A DNA stretch of 64,000 nucleotides from Leucocoprinus leucothites (Eukaryota; Basidiomycota; Agaricomycetes; Agaricales; Agaricaceae), in assembly GCA_013368445.1 (NCBI GenBank), contig JAACJO010000003.1:2914001-2978000 (forward strand). Reading direction: 5' to 3'. This document shows positions 11,340 to 24,589 of the stretch, piece by piece; within the stretch, counting starts at the first letter, position 1; each line of letters begins with the position of its first letter. The translations under genes were made by a program, and so were the position numbers. The notes under the pieces are model-generated. The model saw only the letters and a list, made by a program, of their open reading frames with translations, was not told where the DNA came from and made no database searches.

Positions 11340-12960
11340 CAGCTTCTCCGATTCTCTCACGGCCCAAGCTATATTGTTCAAGGAGTCTGGAGCCCAAACG
11401 CCGACCTCGACTGCCCAGCCTGGCCAAAAAACGTGGGTGTACTCGACTCTGTCATGAATCAAAAATTCCGCAAGATTGTTCAACCGATAATTTCTGCGGT
11501 GTATTCCCTTAGACGTAGACGCACTGCATATCCAGTAGGTATCCAACATCGTTCCATACACTACTCAGTACAACCCTCTTTTTCTTTGGAAACTCAATTG
11601 CAACCAACCCCAAACTCGCTCTGCCAGGTGAAGTCCCTATTCCCGTCCCCTACTGGATTGCGGCTTTGGATGTTTTCGAGAGTGGTGAATGCCTTCCCAG
11701 TCGCATTGATGGCTTCATTGATATCACAGCATATAAACCTGATGATTTTCCGGGCGATTATACGCCACCACCACGCGAGGACTGGCGCATGGGGGTCATG
11801 TGGCGTCGAACGCTCGTGGCCCTCGCAACCGAAATCGCTGATCATCATAGAAATGATCCTCCCCCTCCAGAATGTGAATATTTCCTCTCTTCTTTTTCCA
11901 TAAATACTGATTATCTGAAACAGGCACGATCTGGAACGATTAGCCTGAATGGCCTGCCGAAAGTCTTTTGGAATTGATCGCAGCACACAGGACTCCTATC
12001 GTAAGAAGAATGATGTTAAACAATGTTACACTGCACGAAATTCCTCAACTTGCCATGAATCATTTCTCCCGAGGCATCTTCTATATGCTGCACCATACCT
12101 CCAACAGCTCAGCCCCTCTTGGTAGGCAGTCTCCCAATAGTTTTCTCGGTCTAAATTACTCTACGAGATCGCTGACGAAGTGCTTCTTGCCGAAAAATTA
12201 CTAGATCTTGAAGAGCGGAAAGGAGTGGGTCGTATACTCCGAATCCATCCTCAATCAGATTCATGCCTCCCAGACATGCAAATACCAGGGTCAAAGAGCT
12301 GCAGTCCGTCACCTCAACCTCCACCCCAAAAGACACGGTGACTCTCAATCTATGATACGGAAGGATTGCTTGCTTAAGAACACGGCCGAACACGACCGAA
12401 CAAGCCTCGTTATTGATAGCACTATGGCTGAGATTATCAAAGAGAGAATGAACGAGAGACCCGAAAACGAGTAAACTATTGACTCACTCATGAGAAACAA
12501 AGAAGCAGAAGAAGTATGCGCCGCTTTGCATCGAGTTATTGATTACTTCTAGCGGACGAGAATGCATATTGTTGAGAACATGCTAGGCAATGAAGAGAGA
12601 CATGAAGAAGAAGATGACGAAGACATGATGTCTGTGGACAAAGATGACGAGGCGGATGATAAACAAGAGGATGGGGTATTGATGAGCGCCCGCACCCGCG
12701 GGAGACAGCGGCGCGACCCTAAAGCCGATGAAGCATGGCGTATCCCGAGACTTGAGGCTAGGTGCGCAGCCTGAACAGAGGACGACTCTATCTGCCAGGT
12801 TCCCTGGCGAACTTGACGGAAAGCAAAGAGCATCAAGAGGAATATTACCGGCGGCTGAAGCAGAAACTGGCGTGAGGCTATTTGACGAAGGCAACGGTGA
12901 AATGGACAATGGCAAGCGAATCACCGCTAGACGCTGCCCCGTGCTCATTATTGCATTGAA
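11340..12960 (+). pseudogene. Decaying plus-strand gene of unknown family, spacer unit 1
   Basis: Several exon-like stretches read well on the plus strand but cannot be joined in one frame. DSLTAQAILFKESGAQTP lies near 11352. A strong exon near 11560-11870 runs through ALPGEVPIPVPYWIAALDV and YKPDDFPGDYTPPPREDWRM to WRRTLVALATEIADHH. A piece near 11970 reads ELIAAHRTPIVRRMMLNNV. An acidic tail near 12590-12660 reads NMLGNEERHEEEDDEDMM. At least one frame change follows the strong exon, and an in-frame TAG precedes the acidic tail at 12550. I do not recognise the family. The tail recurs intact near 17560 in unit 2, so the gene was duplicated along with the P450. Confidence 0.45.
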
Positions 12961-13070
12961 AAATCTTCACCGGCGTACATCACGCATTAGAAGGCGAAAG
13001 TATTGTCAATCTTGTTGCCTACAATCGGGTAGCCGGAGCAGTCCATAGAATTCGTTGCTTCATATACAAC

Positions 13071-15218
13071 TCAGATAGGATCTGACCCCATATACCCTTT
13101 CAACAAGCCACTGACATCTCTTCCCGCTCGAGGTGTAATTTTGCACCGGAACGGCAGTGGCTCACTAGATAAATGGCACATAAGCAAAGACGAATACAGC
13201 ATCCACACAAAACATCAGGCACTCACGCAATAATGGAGGCTTGCTTAAATTGGGGTATTATTTCGATTGGCTTTCCGTCATTATTCAGTGCGGGTGCGAT
13301 ATCAAAGAGATGTAAGAGAGACGCGGCGGCAAGATGTAAGGTCGATCGGGCGATGTGAGCACCTGGACAAATACTTTACCAACAATATCTAATCAGCATC
13401 ATCAGATTTCGTATAATCAATTATACTCACCGACGGCCGAAGCCAAACGTAGCAATATATTCAGGGTCTGGGATGTCCTCCCGTATGCGGTCGTTCTTAA
13501 TAAACCTCTCAGGTTTGAACGTTTGAGGTTCGGGAAAAATCTCTTCATCCTGAAGCATAGCGCTGAGAAGACCATAAGTACATGGTCCTTTGTCCATGAG
13601 TATAACATGTACTATGCATTAGCAAAGACAGCGCATCCTTTTGGAATGTAGTATCCCATATACACATCTTCTTCACTTGTGTAATGTGGGATCCCCATTG
13701 GCACGACCGGGTTCCATCTACCATAGCTTCAATTGGTGACTCCGCAAAAATACACATCGCAAACATACCTGAGAGTCTCCTTGATGACAGCAGACAGATA
13801 TTGCAAGCGAGGAATGTCCGAGAACTCTGGAAGGCGATCGATTCCGGCGACGTCATCAACCTCTTTCTGAGCTTTCTTTAGGACATCGGGGCGCTTGAGC
13901 ATTCCAAGAATAAATGTGTTCAATGCCGTAACAGTTGTCTCGGATACCGCTGGATAAACGAGGGTATGTAATCTTTAAGCCCAGCGACACGATTGATACG
14001 AGAGTTATGTTCGTAACTTACCACCAAAGACCATTGCTGCTGTCTGTTTGGCGTAAATTGCCTGGGTCTCATAGTCTGGACTATGACGATGTCTTTCCAA
14101 TGTTTCTGCAATAAAGCACACCGGTGCCGTTCCTTCTTCCTGTCGTAGTATAAGTATCTCAGCTGTGATGTGATATTCGAAAATGCAAGACTCACCATCA
14201 TCTCCACAGTGGCTTCAAATGGTTCTTCTGCCAGCTTAACCAAATCGACCCGCGCTTTCTTTGCCACTTGTTTAAATCCAGCTCCGGGCATCCATTCCGG
14301 TACATGTTTTAGAGATGGAACAACGTTAACGAGAAATTTTCCAGGAGCAGCTATAGCATTTGCGACGGCGAATGTTTCTTCAGAGAAGCGGACAAGTGGG
14401 TCACTTTTTCGCTGGACGGGTAAACCATACGTAATGGAGACTGCGATTCCGCCAACACAACTGTTTTAAGAGTAAAAGTGATCATCAAGGGTATGAAGGG
14501 GGCAAAGAGGTGGACACACTTTCTGATATGCTCATCAAAATTGTCAGGAGATTCAAAAAGGTTTACGAGGAGGCCTTTCCGAATGAACTCTATGGCTCTC
14601 TCTTGATTGCGCGCAAGATGCTTCTCCGAAAAATGTTGCTGGAACATACGCCGGTGAATCCTCCAATAATCGCCATAAGGCATGAAGGCAAAGTACGTTC
14701 GAATCCCAACACTGCGGAAATAAACAGTAAGGGTTAGCTCCAGTTCACGGATCCATAGACCAAGTCAAGCATACACATCGTTCAGCATTGGGATTGCGGG
14801 GCTATAGCCAGGGTGTCAACTGAACTCGGAAGAAATACCGTAATTTTGTAGTTAACGCACCGACTTGAATACAAGGCAGATCTCTTTTCAAGCAGGTCTT
14901 GCGCGATGCTAATATCATTGATGATTAACATGGGTTGACCAAGTGCTTCAAGGTACAAGAGCTTGGAGCCTACAACCCAAGGTGTCAGCACTACTAGACG
15001 CGAATAATCAAGAGCTAACACTCACCAAGCTTTGCACCAAGCTCCTTGTAGTACCCATGAGCATTGATCAGAGGAATTGTGAACGTATTCTTGACAATTG
15101 GCCAGGGTGATGGACCAGGAGGAAATGGCAGTAGTCTCCTTCGACGATTCTTGTATATGAAGTGAACAAGGACGCACAGAGAGACGATAAGTCCATCTCG
15201 AATGTTGATGAGTGACAT
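13071..15218 (-). CDS. Cytochrome P450, tandem copy B
   Basis: Second of three near-identical P450s, same exon pattern as copy A and start at 15218 (MSLINIRDGLIVSLCVLVHF). Anchor, PPGPSPWP hinge, YGDYWRIHRRMFQQHF, the I-helix V-S-E-T-T, KETLR, KPERFIKNDR and the haem loop FGFGRR|ICPGAH are all present and in frame. The intron after the EATVEMM codons has an ordinary GT donor where copy A has GC. The tail reads LLKGYMGSDPI, stop at 13071-13073. I found no disabling change. Because the copies are so alike, they probably hydroxylate the same or closely related substrates; expected at the ER membrane. Substrate unknown. Confidence 0.9.
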
Positions 15219-16950
15219 GGTCGAGGTGGAAAAAGAGCGGGCGAGGCTGGGAGCGACATACCCAGAATCAAGACTAAAATATAGAAATTTGTGGGAACTA
15301 TTATGAGTAGCTGAGAGAAAGCTCCAATCGTGGATTAAATGATTCACCGCTTTTGCTTTTGGTACGTTGTTCGCAGGCCCTTGAAGGAAGAATGGGTTGG
15401 GAGCCTGAGAAGCGTGCCGATCACCCCGAATGAGCAACCCTGGTGTTGGCTTTCATGGGGAACATTTGCCGATGCCGATACCGATGCCGTCCGGGTCTCA
15501 TCAAAAAACTCTGGCATATTCTAGCAGGGACTTAAAAGTCACATTCCTGCGCCAGACAGGGCCGAAAACTGGGTGTTGAGGTGAAAGATTTTCGCTATTG
15601 ATTTGCGTAGCCGAGATTAATGCTTGTTAGTTAAGCCAAGACCAAACTTCCAGAGCACACAACTCCTCAAGGCTTTCCAGGAAGACCTTGAATTCCTTCC
15701 CACACCACCTTATTCATCTATTAGACCTTGATGGTATCACCACAAAGCTCATCAGCTGAGTTGAGGTATTTTTAAACCATACAATTAGCGTAGAACATAC
15801 AGCAGGGGAAAATGCTGTACCTACTTTAGCAGTAAACGACCAGCAATTAACAAGTTTGAGAGCCCAGGATGATTTGCAGCTATCCACGCGAACAATATGA
15901 TGTCCACCAATCTAACCCTAGCTTCAACATTATTTCCTCGGTGATGTATTCCACACCAATAACTCACCAAAAACATCCTCCCGCCTTTCATAACACGTCC
16001 TCGGGTTACAAGAAAGTGCGCACAGTGACATGGTAGGCTCCCTCGAGGTTGCATAAAGGGAATTCTCTCCTAAACTTCGCACCAATCCGTCCAAGCTTCA
16101 AACCAGAGGGACGAATGGCATGCGCAAATGGTTCTAAACTCAGTCACAATCGATGCTCATGATCCAAAGACACAACGTGTGCTTTCCCAACACGTCTCGT
16201 GCCTTCCACTGCAGTAATGAGCAGACACAGATATAGTGGAGGAGCTGAATCGAATGTTGAAGGGGATGACAGCTTGGAGTCTGATCTCTCGAACGGACAG
16301 GCTACGCGATACGCTTTCTTTGTGCCTACACATGACGCTTAGCTTCATTTCAAGAGACGAACACAAGAAACTCCACACCTAGTCCTGTTTCGTCCATCGA
16401 ACTTCAACAGCCGGTACCACGAAGGCTTTATCTCCAGCGTGATACCCGAAAGGTCCTTTAAGAGACAACGTTCTCGTTTTGATATTCCTAGCTTAGCGAA
16501 TCCAACGATGTTAAAGTCGAAGATGGGGTACCTGAGCAAGTCAACAAGGTATCACACCGTCATCCGAGCCAATAGATGAATAGGAGGTTTTTCTGCAAGT
16601 TTATTCTGCTCGATAAAGAGAGCCGACTAGGGTAATGGAAGGCACAGATGCACCAAAGACACAGAAGTTATGACACACAACCAGGAAGTCTGTCTCGGGT
16701 CATCAATCACAGAAGTCTCCGATCCAAATTGTTTCAAACACGTGATTCAAACGTAAATGTGAACCTCTGTATCATATCAAGTTGTCTGGTCAACGTTCGG
16801 GACCATACCCTAGAGGGCTGTGATACCAAGACTCTCCTACAAGTTGTCAATGTATTGTATTCTGTGGAAGCAGCAACACTTCCTGGGGCCGAAGCTAGCC
16901 CTAGAATCGTGCAACGCTGCTTCAAATATCGCTGAAAATCAATCTGATCA
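15219..16950. other. P450 copy B upstream spacer
   Basis: Duplicate of the copy A spacer. It shares the 5' flank (near 15340-15540) and the following 1.3 kb with unit 1, carrying many small insertions and deletions relative to it. No frame is conserved between the two units, so I see no gene here. Confidence 0.5.
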
Positions 16951-17955
16951 TCCTTTCTGGTCAGAGCCTGGACGCCTTTCAGCTTCTCCAATTCTCTCAC
17001 GGCCCAAGCTACATTGTTCAAGGAGTCTGGAGCCCAGACACCTATCTCGGCCGCCCCAGCTTGACAAAAACGCGGGTGTACTCGACTCTATCATGAATCA
17101 CAAATTCCGCAAGATTATTAAACTGGTAATTTCCACAGCGTCTTCCCCTAGATGTGGACATGCTGCATATCCAGTAGACAAGTGCTTCTTGCCAAAAAAC
17201 AAAAAAAAACAGGTTCCGAAGAGCGGAAGGAGTGGCCATATACGCTGAATCCATCCTCAACGAGATTCACGCCTCCCTGACACTCAAATACCAAGGTCAA
17301 ATGGTTGCAGCTGCCACCTCCGCCCAAAAAGACACGGATGACTCTCGATCTGTGATAACGGAAGGATTGCTTGCTTAAGAACACAGCCGAACATGCTTCG
17401 CCATTGGTAGCACTATGGCTGAGATTATTAAAGTGAAAATGAATGAGACCCGAAAACGAGTAAACTATTGGCTCACTCATGAGAGACAAAGAAGCAGAAG
17501 AAGGGTGGGCTGCCTTGCTTCGAGCTATTTGCTTCTTCAAGCGGACGAGAATGCATATTGTTGAGAACATGCTAGGCAATGAAGAGGGACATGAAGAAGA
17601 CGTCGACGACATGATGTCTGTGGACAATGATGACGAGGCGGATGATAAACAAGAGGGTAGGGTTTTGATGAGTTTCCGCGGGAAACAGCGGCGCGACCCT
17701 AAAGCCGATGAGGCCCGGTGTACCTCGAGACTTGAGGTTAGATGTGCTGCATGAATAGAGGCTCAACGACTCTATCCGCAAGAAGCCGAAGGGGAGAAAT
17801 TGCAGTTGTCAGTTCCTCGCCGATTGCACTTTGTTCCCTCGCGAACTTGACGGGAAGCAAAGAGCAACAAGAGGGACACGACCGCCAAGTTGAAGCAGAA
17901 ACTGGTGCGAGGTTATATGACGAAAGTGACGATGAGACGGACAAGGGCGAGTGAA
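16950..17955 (+). pseudogene. Decaying plus-strand gene of unknown family, spacer unit 2
   Basis: Counterpart of the broken gene at 11340-12960. The DSLTAQATLFKESGAQTP piece is present near 16990 but soon meets a stop. The large central exon is missing, deleted between about 17175 and 17185 relative to unit 1. What survives well is the 3' part: an ATG-led frame at 17479-17754 with an acidic stretch (HEEDVDDMMSVDNDDEADDK) and then RRDPKADEARCTSRLEVRC. Here the TAG seen in unit 1 is absent. Family unknown. Confidence 0.4.
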
Positions 17956-18118
17956 TCACCGCCAGACGCTACCTCGTGCTCCTTGTTACACCGAATAAAT
18001 CTTCACCGGCGTACATAGCGCATTAGAAGGCAAAAGTATTGTCAACCTTGTAGCCTACAATTGAGTACCACAGGTAAGAGCCGGAGCAGTCCATAGAATT
18101 CATTGCTTCATATACAAC

Positions 18119-20265
18119 TCAGATAGGATCTGACCCCATATACCCTTTCAACAAGTCATTCACATCTCTTCCCGCTCGAGGTGTAATTTTGCACCGGAAC
18201 GGTAGTGGCTCACTAGATAAATGGCACATAAACAAGACGAATATAGCATCCACACAGAACATCGGGCACTCACGCAATAAGGGAGGCCTGCTTAAACTGG
18301 GGTATTACCTCGACCGGCTTTCCATCATCATCGAGTGCGGGAGCGATATCAAAGAGATGTAAGAGAGACGCAGCGGCAAGGTATAATGTCGATCGGGCGA
18401 TGTGAGCACCTGGACAAACACTTCACCGACAATATCTAATCAGTATCATCAGATTTCGTATCATCGAAATTTATGCTCACCGACGGCCAAAGCCAAACGT
18501 AGCGACATATTCTGGGTCTGGAAGGTCCTCCCTTATGCGGTCGCCCTTAATGAATCTCTCGGGTTTGAACTCTTGAGGTTCAGGGAAAATCTCGTCATCG
18601 TGAAGCATGGCACTGAGAAGTTCATAAGTACGTGGTCCTGTGTCCAGGAGTTTAGCACGTACTATGCATTAGCAAAGACAGTACAGCCTTTCGGGATGTA
18701 GTATCCCATGTACACGTCTTCTTCACTTGTATGATGTGGGACCCCCATTGGCAAGACCGGATTCCATCTACCATAGTCTGAGCCGTTGGTTCTGTGAAAA
18801 CATCCGTTGCATACATACCTGAGAGTCTCCTTGACGACGGCAGAGAGATATCGCAAACGAGGAATGTCCGAGAACTCTGGAAGGCGATTGGTTCCAACGG
18901 TACCATCAACCTCTGCCTGAGCTTTCTTTAGAACGTCGGGGCGCTTGAGCATTCCAAGAATAAATGTGTTCAACGCCGCAACAGTTGTTTCTGATACCGC
19001 TGGATAAATAAGAGTAATGTATAAGCCTAGTAACACGGTTGATACGAGAATTACGCTCGTAGCTTACCACCAAAGACCATTGCTGCTGTCTGCTTGGCAT
19101 AAATTGCCTGAGTTTCATAGTCTGGACTATGACGATGCCTTTCTAGTGTTTCTGCAATAAAGCACACCGGTGCCGTTCCTTCTTCCTATGTAGTATGAGC
19201 ATCTCGGCTGTAATTTGATATCGAAACCCAAGTCTTACCATCATCTTCACAGTGGCTTCAAATGGTTCTTCTGCCAACTTAAGCAAGTCGGCCCGCGCTT
19301 TCTTTGCCACTTGTTTGAATCCAGCTCCGGGCATCCATTCCGGGACGTGCTTCAGAGATGGAATGACGTTGACCAAAAAATTCCCAGGAGCAGCTGTAGC
19401 AGCCGAGACAGCAAACGTTTCTTCAGAGAAACGAACAAGTGGGTCACGTTTGCGCTGGATGGGTAAACCATACGTGATGGAGACTGCGAGTCCGCCAATG
19501 CAGCTATTTCGAAGGTAAGAGGGTCCATCAAGGCTGTGAGAGAGACCAAGAAGAGGTATACGCACTTTCTGATATGTTCATCAAAGTTGTCAGGAGATTC
19601 CAAAAGGTTGGCGAGGAGGCCCTTCCGAATGAATTCCATTGCCCTCCCCTGATTGCGTGCAAGGTGCTTCTCTGCAAAATGTTGTTGGAACATGCGCCGG
19701 TGAGCCCTCCAATAGTCGCCATAAGGCATGAGTGCAAAATACATTCGAATTCCAACACTATCGTAGATATAAATAGTAAAAGTTAGCTCCAGTCCACGGG
19801 TTCATAGATAGAGTCAGACATACACATCGTTCAACATTGGGATTGCGGGCCTGTAACCAGGGTGTTAACTCAATTCAGGGGAATTAACATGAAATTTTGG
19901 TTGACACACCGACTTGAGTACAATGCAGATCTCTTTTCAAGTAGGTCTTGCGCGATGCGAATATCATTGATGATTAACATAGGTTGACCAAGGGCTTCAA
20001 GGTACAGGAGCTTTGAGCCTATAATCGCATGTTAAGATTGGTACCATTTATCAAGAGCCGGACTTTACTCGCCAAGCTTAGTACCAAGCTCCTTGTAGTA
20101 TCCATGAGCATTAATCAGGGGAATCGTGAGCGTGTTCTTGACGATTGGCCATGGTGACGGACCAGGAGGGAGTGGCAGTAGCCTCCTTCGACGATTCCGG
20201 TATATGAAGTGAACGAGGACACAGAGAGAAATGATAAGTCCATCTCGAATGCTGGTGAGTGACAT
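18119..20265 (-). CDS. Cytochrome P450, tandem copy C
   Basis: Third tandem P450, start at 20265 (MSLTSIRDGLIISLCVLVHF), a little more diverged than A and B. Landmarks in order: anchor and RRRR, PPGPSPWP, YGDYWRAHRRMFQQHF (about 19720), GLAVSITYGLP, I-helix V-S-E-T-T, KETLR (about 18830), KPERFIKGDR and FGFGRR|VCPGAHIARST, stop at 18119-18121. All exons keep frame. The first intron starts with GC (AAGCTTG|GCGAGT at about 20072) where A and B have GT, a rarer but functional donor class. An esterase follows downstream of this copy's 5' flank. Activity type is from family; substrate unknown. Confidence 0.88.
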
Positions 20266-21755
20266 GATCGAAGTAGTGGCAAGAGAGCCGGTGGGGCACG
20301 CAGAATTAACACTGAGATATGGAACGGTTGTGGGAACTATTTTGAGCATTTGAGGGAATGCTCCAATCGCGAACTGAACAATCTACCGCTCTGTCGCCGA
20401 TATGTTATTCGCAGGCTCTTGAAGAGGGAATGGTTTCAAGCCTGAGAATCGTGTCGATCGTCCTGAAGGAGCAATCCTGGCGTTGGCTTTCATGAAGAAC
20501 TCTTGTCGATGCCGATGTCATCTGAGTCTCATAAACTCTGGCATATCCTATCAAGGACTTAGGACTTAAAGTGACACAAAATAGTGTGTAAAACGACTGT
20601 GTGTTCAGATGACAAGAGTTCCGCCATGGAGCTGTGTAGCTGAAAATCAACGCTTGTCAGGTAAGCCAACTCCAAGCTTCCAGAGTACACACTTTCACAA
20701 GGTTTTCCAAGAGCTTGGCTGGCTCCCCGACTCCTTCTTGGTTATCTATCTCTTAATGGTACCACCGCATGACTCATTAGCGAGGCCTAAATCAAACCAT
20801 TAGCACGGAAATACAACAGCGGGGAAGCGCTGAGCCTATTTGAGCAGAGAACGTACAGCAATAAACAAGCCTGAGAGCCCAGGACGATTTACTGTCCAGG
20901 TAGAGGTATAATGCCCAACCATCTAAGCCTATCTTCAATATCGTATCCTAGTTCGGCGATCGGTACTCATGATCCATGGTGAGCTGGATATAACACGTAC
21001 TTCCCCGACACGCCCCGCACCTTCCATTTGTCGCAACGGGCAGGCACGGATATGGAGCATGGAGGAGCTGAAACGAATGTTGTAGGGGACGAGAATTTAT
21101 CTCCCAGCGGGACGAGCTACGCGACGTGTTGTCTTCGTACACAGACATGACGTTTAGCTTCGCCTCAAAAGGTGAACACAAGAATCTCCACACCTGGTCC
21201 TCTTTCGTCCATCGAGCTTCAACAACCGATACTACAAAGGCCTGATTTCTAGCTTGATACCCGAAAGACGCGGCAAGAGACTTAAAAGGTTCTCGTTTTG
21301 ATATCATTCCTCGGCCTCAGTCCCATAACAGACGTCCTGGTTCCTAGCTTAGTGAATCCAAAGATGCTGAGGTCTAAGATGAACGTACACTTCTCATGCA
21401 CAGGAGTGAGTCAATAAGGTCTTGCCGGTTTACTCTGCTTGACAAAGAGAGCTGACTGGAGTAGTAGAAGGCATCCATCAAAGACGAGAACCAAACGCCG
21501 AACGAGCGTCTGGCTCGGGTCCACCCGTGTCATCAGTGATCCAGCTTAAATGGCTCCGCTCAGGGACCTACTAGATAATTTGGTGTAGCCGCTATATTGA
21601 GGCGAACATGTTGGACTAATGGTTAAGGATACATATTGACTTGTTTAGCTGACAATTGGGGAGCTGTACGCAAGTAATTCAACATATAGAGTATGAATAA
21701 TGACGATGTAATATTCGACCGTTTTATGCACTGAACGGGTAATACGAAGGGCTCC
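20266..21755. other. P450 copy C upstream spacer
   Basis: The first 1.2 kb repeats the spacer of units 1 and 2 in shortened form; similarity fades near 21560. The remainder up to the esterase stop codon is unique. No gene, RNA or further repeat recognised. Confidence 0.5.
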
Positions 21756-24109
21756 CTACTGCCCAGAATTTGCGCCCACGCTCTCCCAGTAGCTAAGAGT
21801 GGCATCAGTACCAAGTTTAGACAGAGAAGAAACCATTCCGACTCACTCGCAACGACGAAGAAGACCCGCATCAGTAAGCACAGTCTGGAATACGGGCTTA
21901 TCTGACTCGGTCTTATTGAATAGCATCTCTGTTACGCCTCGCTCAGTCCACCTAGGCCAATGAGGCAAGGTGTTTTTGGAATCCCACTTCACGTTGGGGT
22001 CTAGCGAGATAGCAAAGTTCAAGAACGATTGAGCAAAATTGTTCCTGAACTCGGTATTGTTGAAAGGCGGAGACGAGAATTGTTGACCCATGATCGAGCT
22101 GAGATTGTATAAGACCGAGTGGTACGTGAATTAAATAGGTGGGGCACTTACTTGGGGAAGTAATAAATGAGATCATTAACGTGCCAAGCGGGAGGAATGG
22201 CAAATTCTCCCTATAAACTAGTTCAGCATGAACCCCTGCGGTGCTCATAAAATGCATACCTTGAAGGCTCTACCCTTCATCGCACGCAAGAGGAAATACG
22301 TCGGGCAGACGAAAACCGCTACATACATAATCAGCATGGGGCCCTAGTTAAAGTAGATCAGACTCACATTCGCTATTTGCAGCGATCGCTTGATCAATGG
22401 GTGCTCCTAGGCTTGCGTTTTCATATAAAGCCGCGCCCTGATTAATCTGTTGCTGTGTAAGCTCTGGCCATAGATTGGCAATGTACTCCGGAATCTTGAC
22501 AGTGTCGGCGATACTAGGGTCAACGAGGTTCGGGCGACCTGATTCATTCCGGTTCGTGACGGAAAAGATAGCAGCCTAAACGTATTCACATAACACTATA
22601 AATGCACTGCTTCCGTGCAAGTAAAACTAGTACACGTACATCATTGAGTTTTCCGCGGCGGAGCAGCACAGTCGGGCGGTCTGTAATGAATTTACCATCC
22701 ACGACGGGAGTGAAGGTTAGGAGCCCGAAAAATCCCTCAGCGGTTATATTGTTGTTAGCTTGGTTGAGGATATCAACGTCAGTGTTGCGTAGACAGCCTA
22801 GCGAGTCTGATGCAGAAGAACATCTGTGAAAACGAGATCCACGTCAGTACATTTCTAGGTTGACGGCACACGATCGTTCATACCCTGTCTGCTCGACGAC
22901 CCACTGGAACACTTTCTAGTATCACAATGAGCAAAGTTGATGATTACCGCGGTATTAGAACCCACCTCTGGAATCCTGCTGTTGTATGCGTACTGAGGTG
23001 GCAGGTACGTCGAACTAGTAATTCCGGCACGGAAGAGTTTTGGCTGTGTATTCCCGTCGTTTGCGATGAGGTGTTGGATGATAGAACCGGCGCCTTTGGT
23101 AGGAAAGTTTTACAATAAGTCTAAAAACTGGACGAAAACCGTAGTCGAGCTCACCAGCCGAGTCTCCCCAGAGTGCTACTTTTGTGGGATCGCCGCCGAA
23201 CTTGCTGATCTGAGGGACATCTAAGCTTTTCATGCACGATATGGATGGATAAGGAGGTGCCTACGTGTTCTTGAATCCATCGGAAGGCAAATTGCTGGTC
23301 AACTAAACTCCGTGTAATGAGCTGGGCTTGCCTAGATTCGGTATCTTTACTTACGGAGACCGGCATTCAAAGTACCTCCATCATGAACTTTCTGGCCAGA
23401 GAGAAATCCGAAGAGTCCGAGACGGTATTGAAGAATGACGACAACGGCGTTACCTCCCGCGTTGCTAATTAAATCCTCCGGACTGTAATGATAAGCGTCT
23501 CCCCATGTATAACCTCCCCTGAAAATCGAAAGATCCATTGAGACATTTTGGCAAGAAAAATAATAGAAGAATAAACGAACGGATGGATCCAGACAACGAC
23601 TGGGTGATTCCCCTTCCCGGAGGCAGGCGCAGCGATACTGGTAATAAGGCACTATTAGTAGCTGGGAGGCGGAGATTCACAACATCGACGCATACTTGAG
23701 GAAGAGACAGTCCTCCGAAGCCGGGGGAGGATCAGGTTGCTGGTTGATGAAACTATTAGTAGCAGGGAGGAAGGGAGAAACCGTGTTTGCTCCATTCCCA
23801 GCCTGCATACATGTATTAGGCTGTTTGTCTGCCATCTGAACGCCAGGTGTCGTCTGAGGAGGTTGAGGTTCTCTCCAGCGAAGGGTACCTACAACGATTA
23901 TCTTAGTGCTTGAATCATGAAATTATTCGAGGTAAATACCGACCAGTAGGAGATGCCGCATATCGGATACCCAAAAAATTAACATTTCCAGTTTTTGAGT
24001 TCACGACTCCTTGGTATTTGGCATAACCAAGGTCCACAACAGGGGCCTGTGGGACAAAGAAAGGTGCTATCAAGGCGGCCCAGACAGTAGAGATCAATGG
24101 CAATTGCAT
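21756..24109 (-). CDS. Type-B carboxylesterase/lipase, complete
   Basis: Secreted type-B carboxylesterase with about twelve small exons that all join in frame. The start at 24109 is chosen because it aligns with the paralogue at 1-1109; an ATG at 24121 is in frame just upstream. A hydrophobic leader is followed by VVDLGYAKYQG, RWREPQPPQ, SEDCLFL, GGYTWGDAYHY, LLDQQFAFRW, the nucleophile elbow G-D-S-A-G (about 23160), LRRGKLND, the probable catalytic-histidine stretch AWHVNDLIYYF (about 22165), and a last exon ending YWESVGANSGQ with stop at 21756-21758. The oxyanion motif reads H-P-G-G-Y rather than the usual H-G-G-G-Y, because an exon ends CC before the intron. That could lower or change activity. 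It lies between P450 copy C and P450 fragments. Confidence 0.88.
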
Positions 24110-24589
24110 CAATGGGAGCATTAGTGGGAAATCGAGCAGTTGGCTCAGGAATGCCAGACTCGTGTGGCGAACATTTTATAGCACATTATCTCCTCTTCCC
24201 GGCCTCCGCGGAGTCGATCCTTTACTGGGTACTATGGGTGGTGGCGATTGGGTGGGTCACCTAACAAGCCTAACAGATAATATGGGTAATGCAGTTGCCG
24301 TTGCATTTTTGGCCGTTATTCAAAGAGTGCCGCTGGTGTCGGAAGTATTTGTGAAACTAGTCGACAGCTGTGAGATGAGGGTGTTCGTTCCGGGGAGCAT
24401 CACAGGACTTGGAAGCCGTAACACCACTCCCAGTTTACATTGTTTGATGTACCATAGACATCCAGCGACAGGTATGATACAAACTAGGACCCTGGAAAAC
24501 CCTTATCGAGTACAAATCCGGACACGATTTGCCCGCATATTCTGATAACGCCGTGTGCAAATTCTCGAAGGACCGTAAGTAACTCAGTT

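Larger units (their letters stand above)
7359..21560. repeat. Segmental tandem duplication: three P450-plus-spacer units
   Basis: Three head-to-tail units begin at the P450 stop codons (7359, 13071, 18119), giving periods of about 5.7 and 5.0 kb; the third spacer is shorter and ends near 21560. Similarity covers the P450, its 5' flank (the stretch upstream of each start is recognisably shared) and much of the spacer, including the CTCGGGTC block near 10980, 16695 and 21510. Unit 2 lacks roughly 0.6 kb that unit 1 has between about 11535 and 12175. This shows unequal decay after duplication. Confidence 0.8.
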
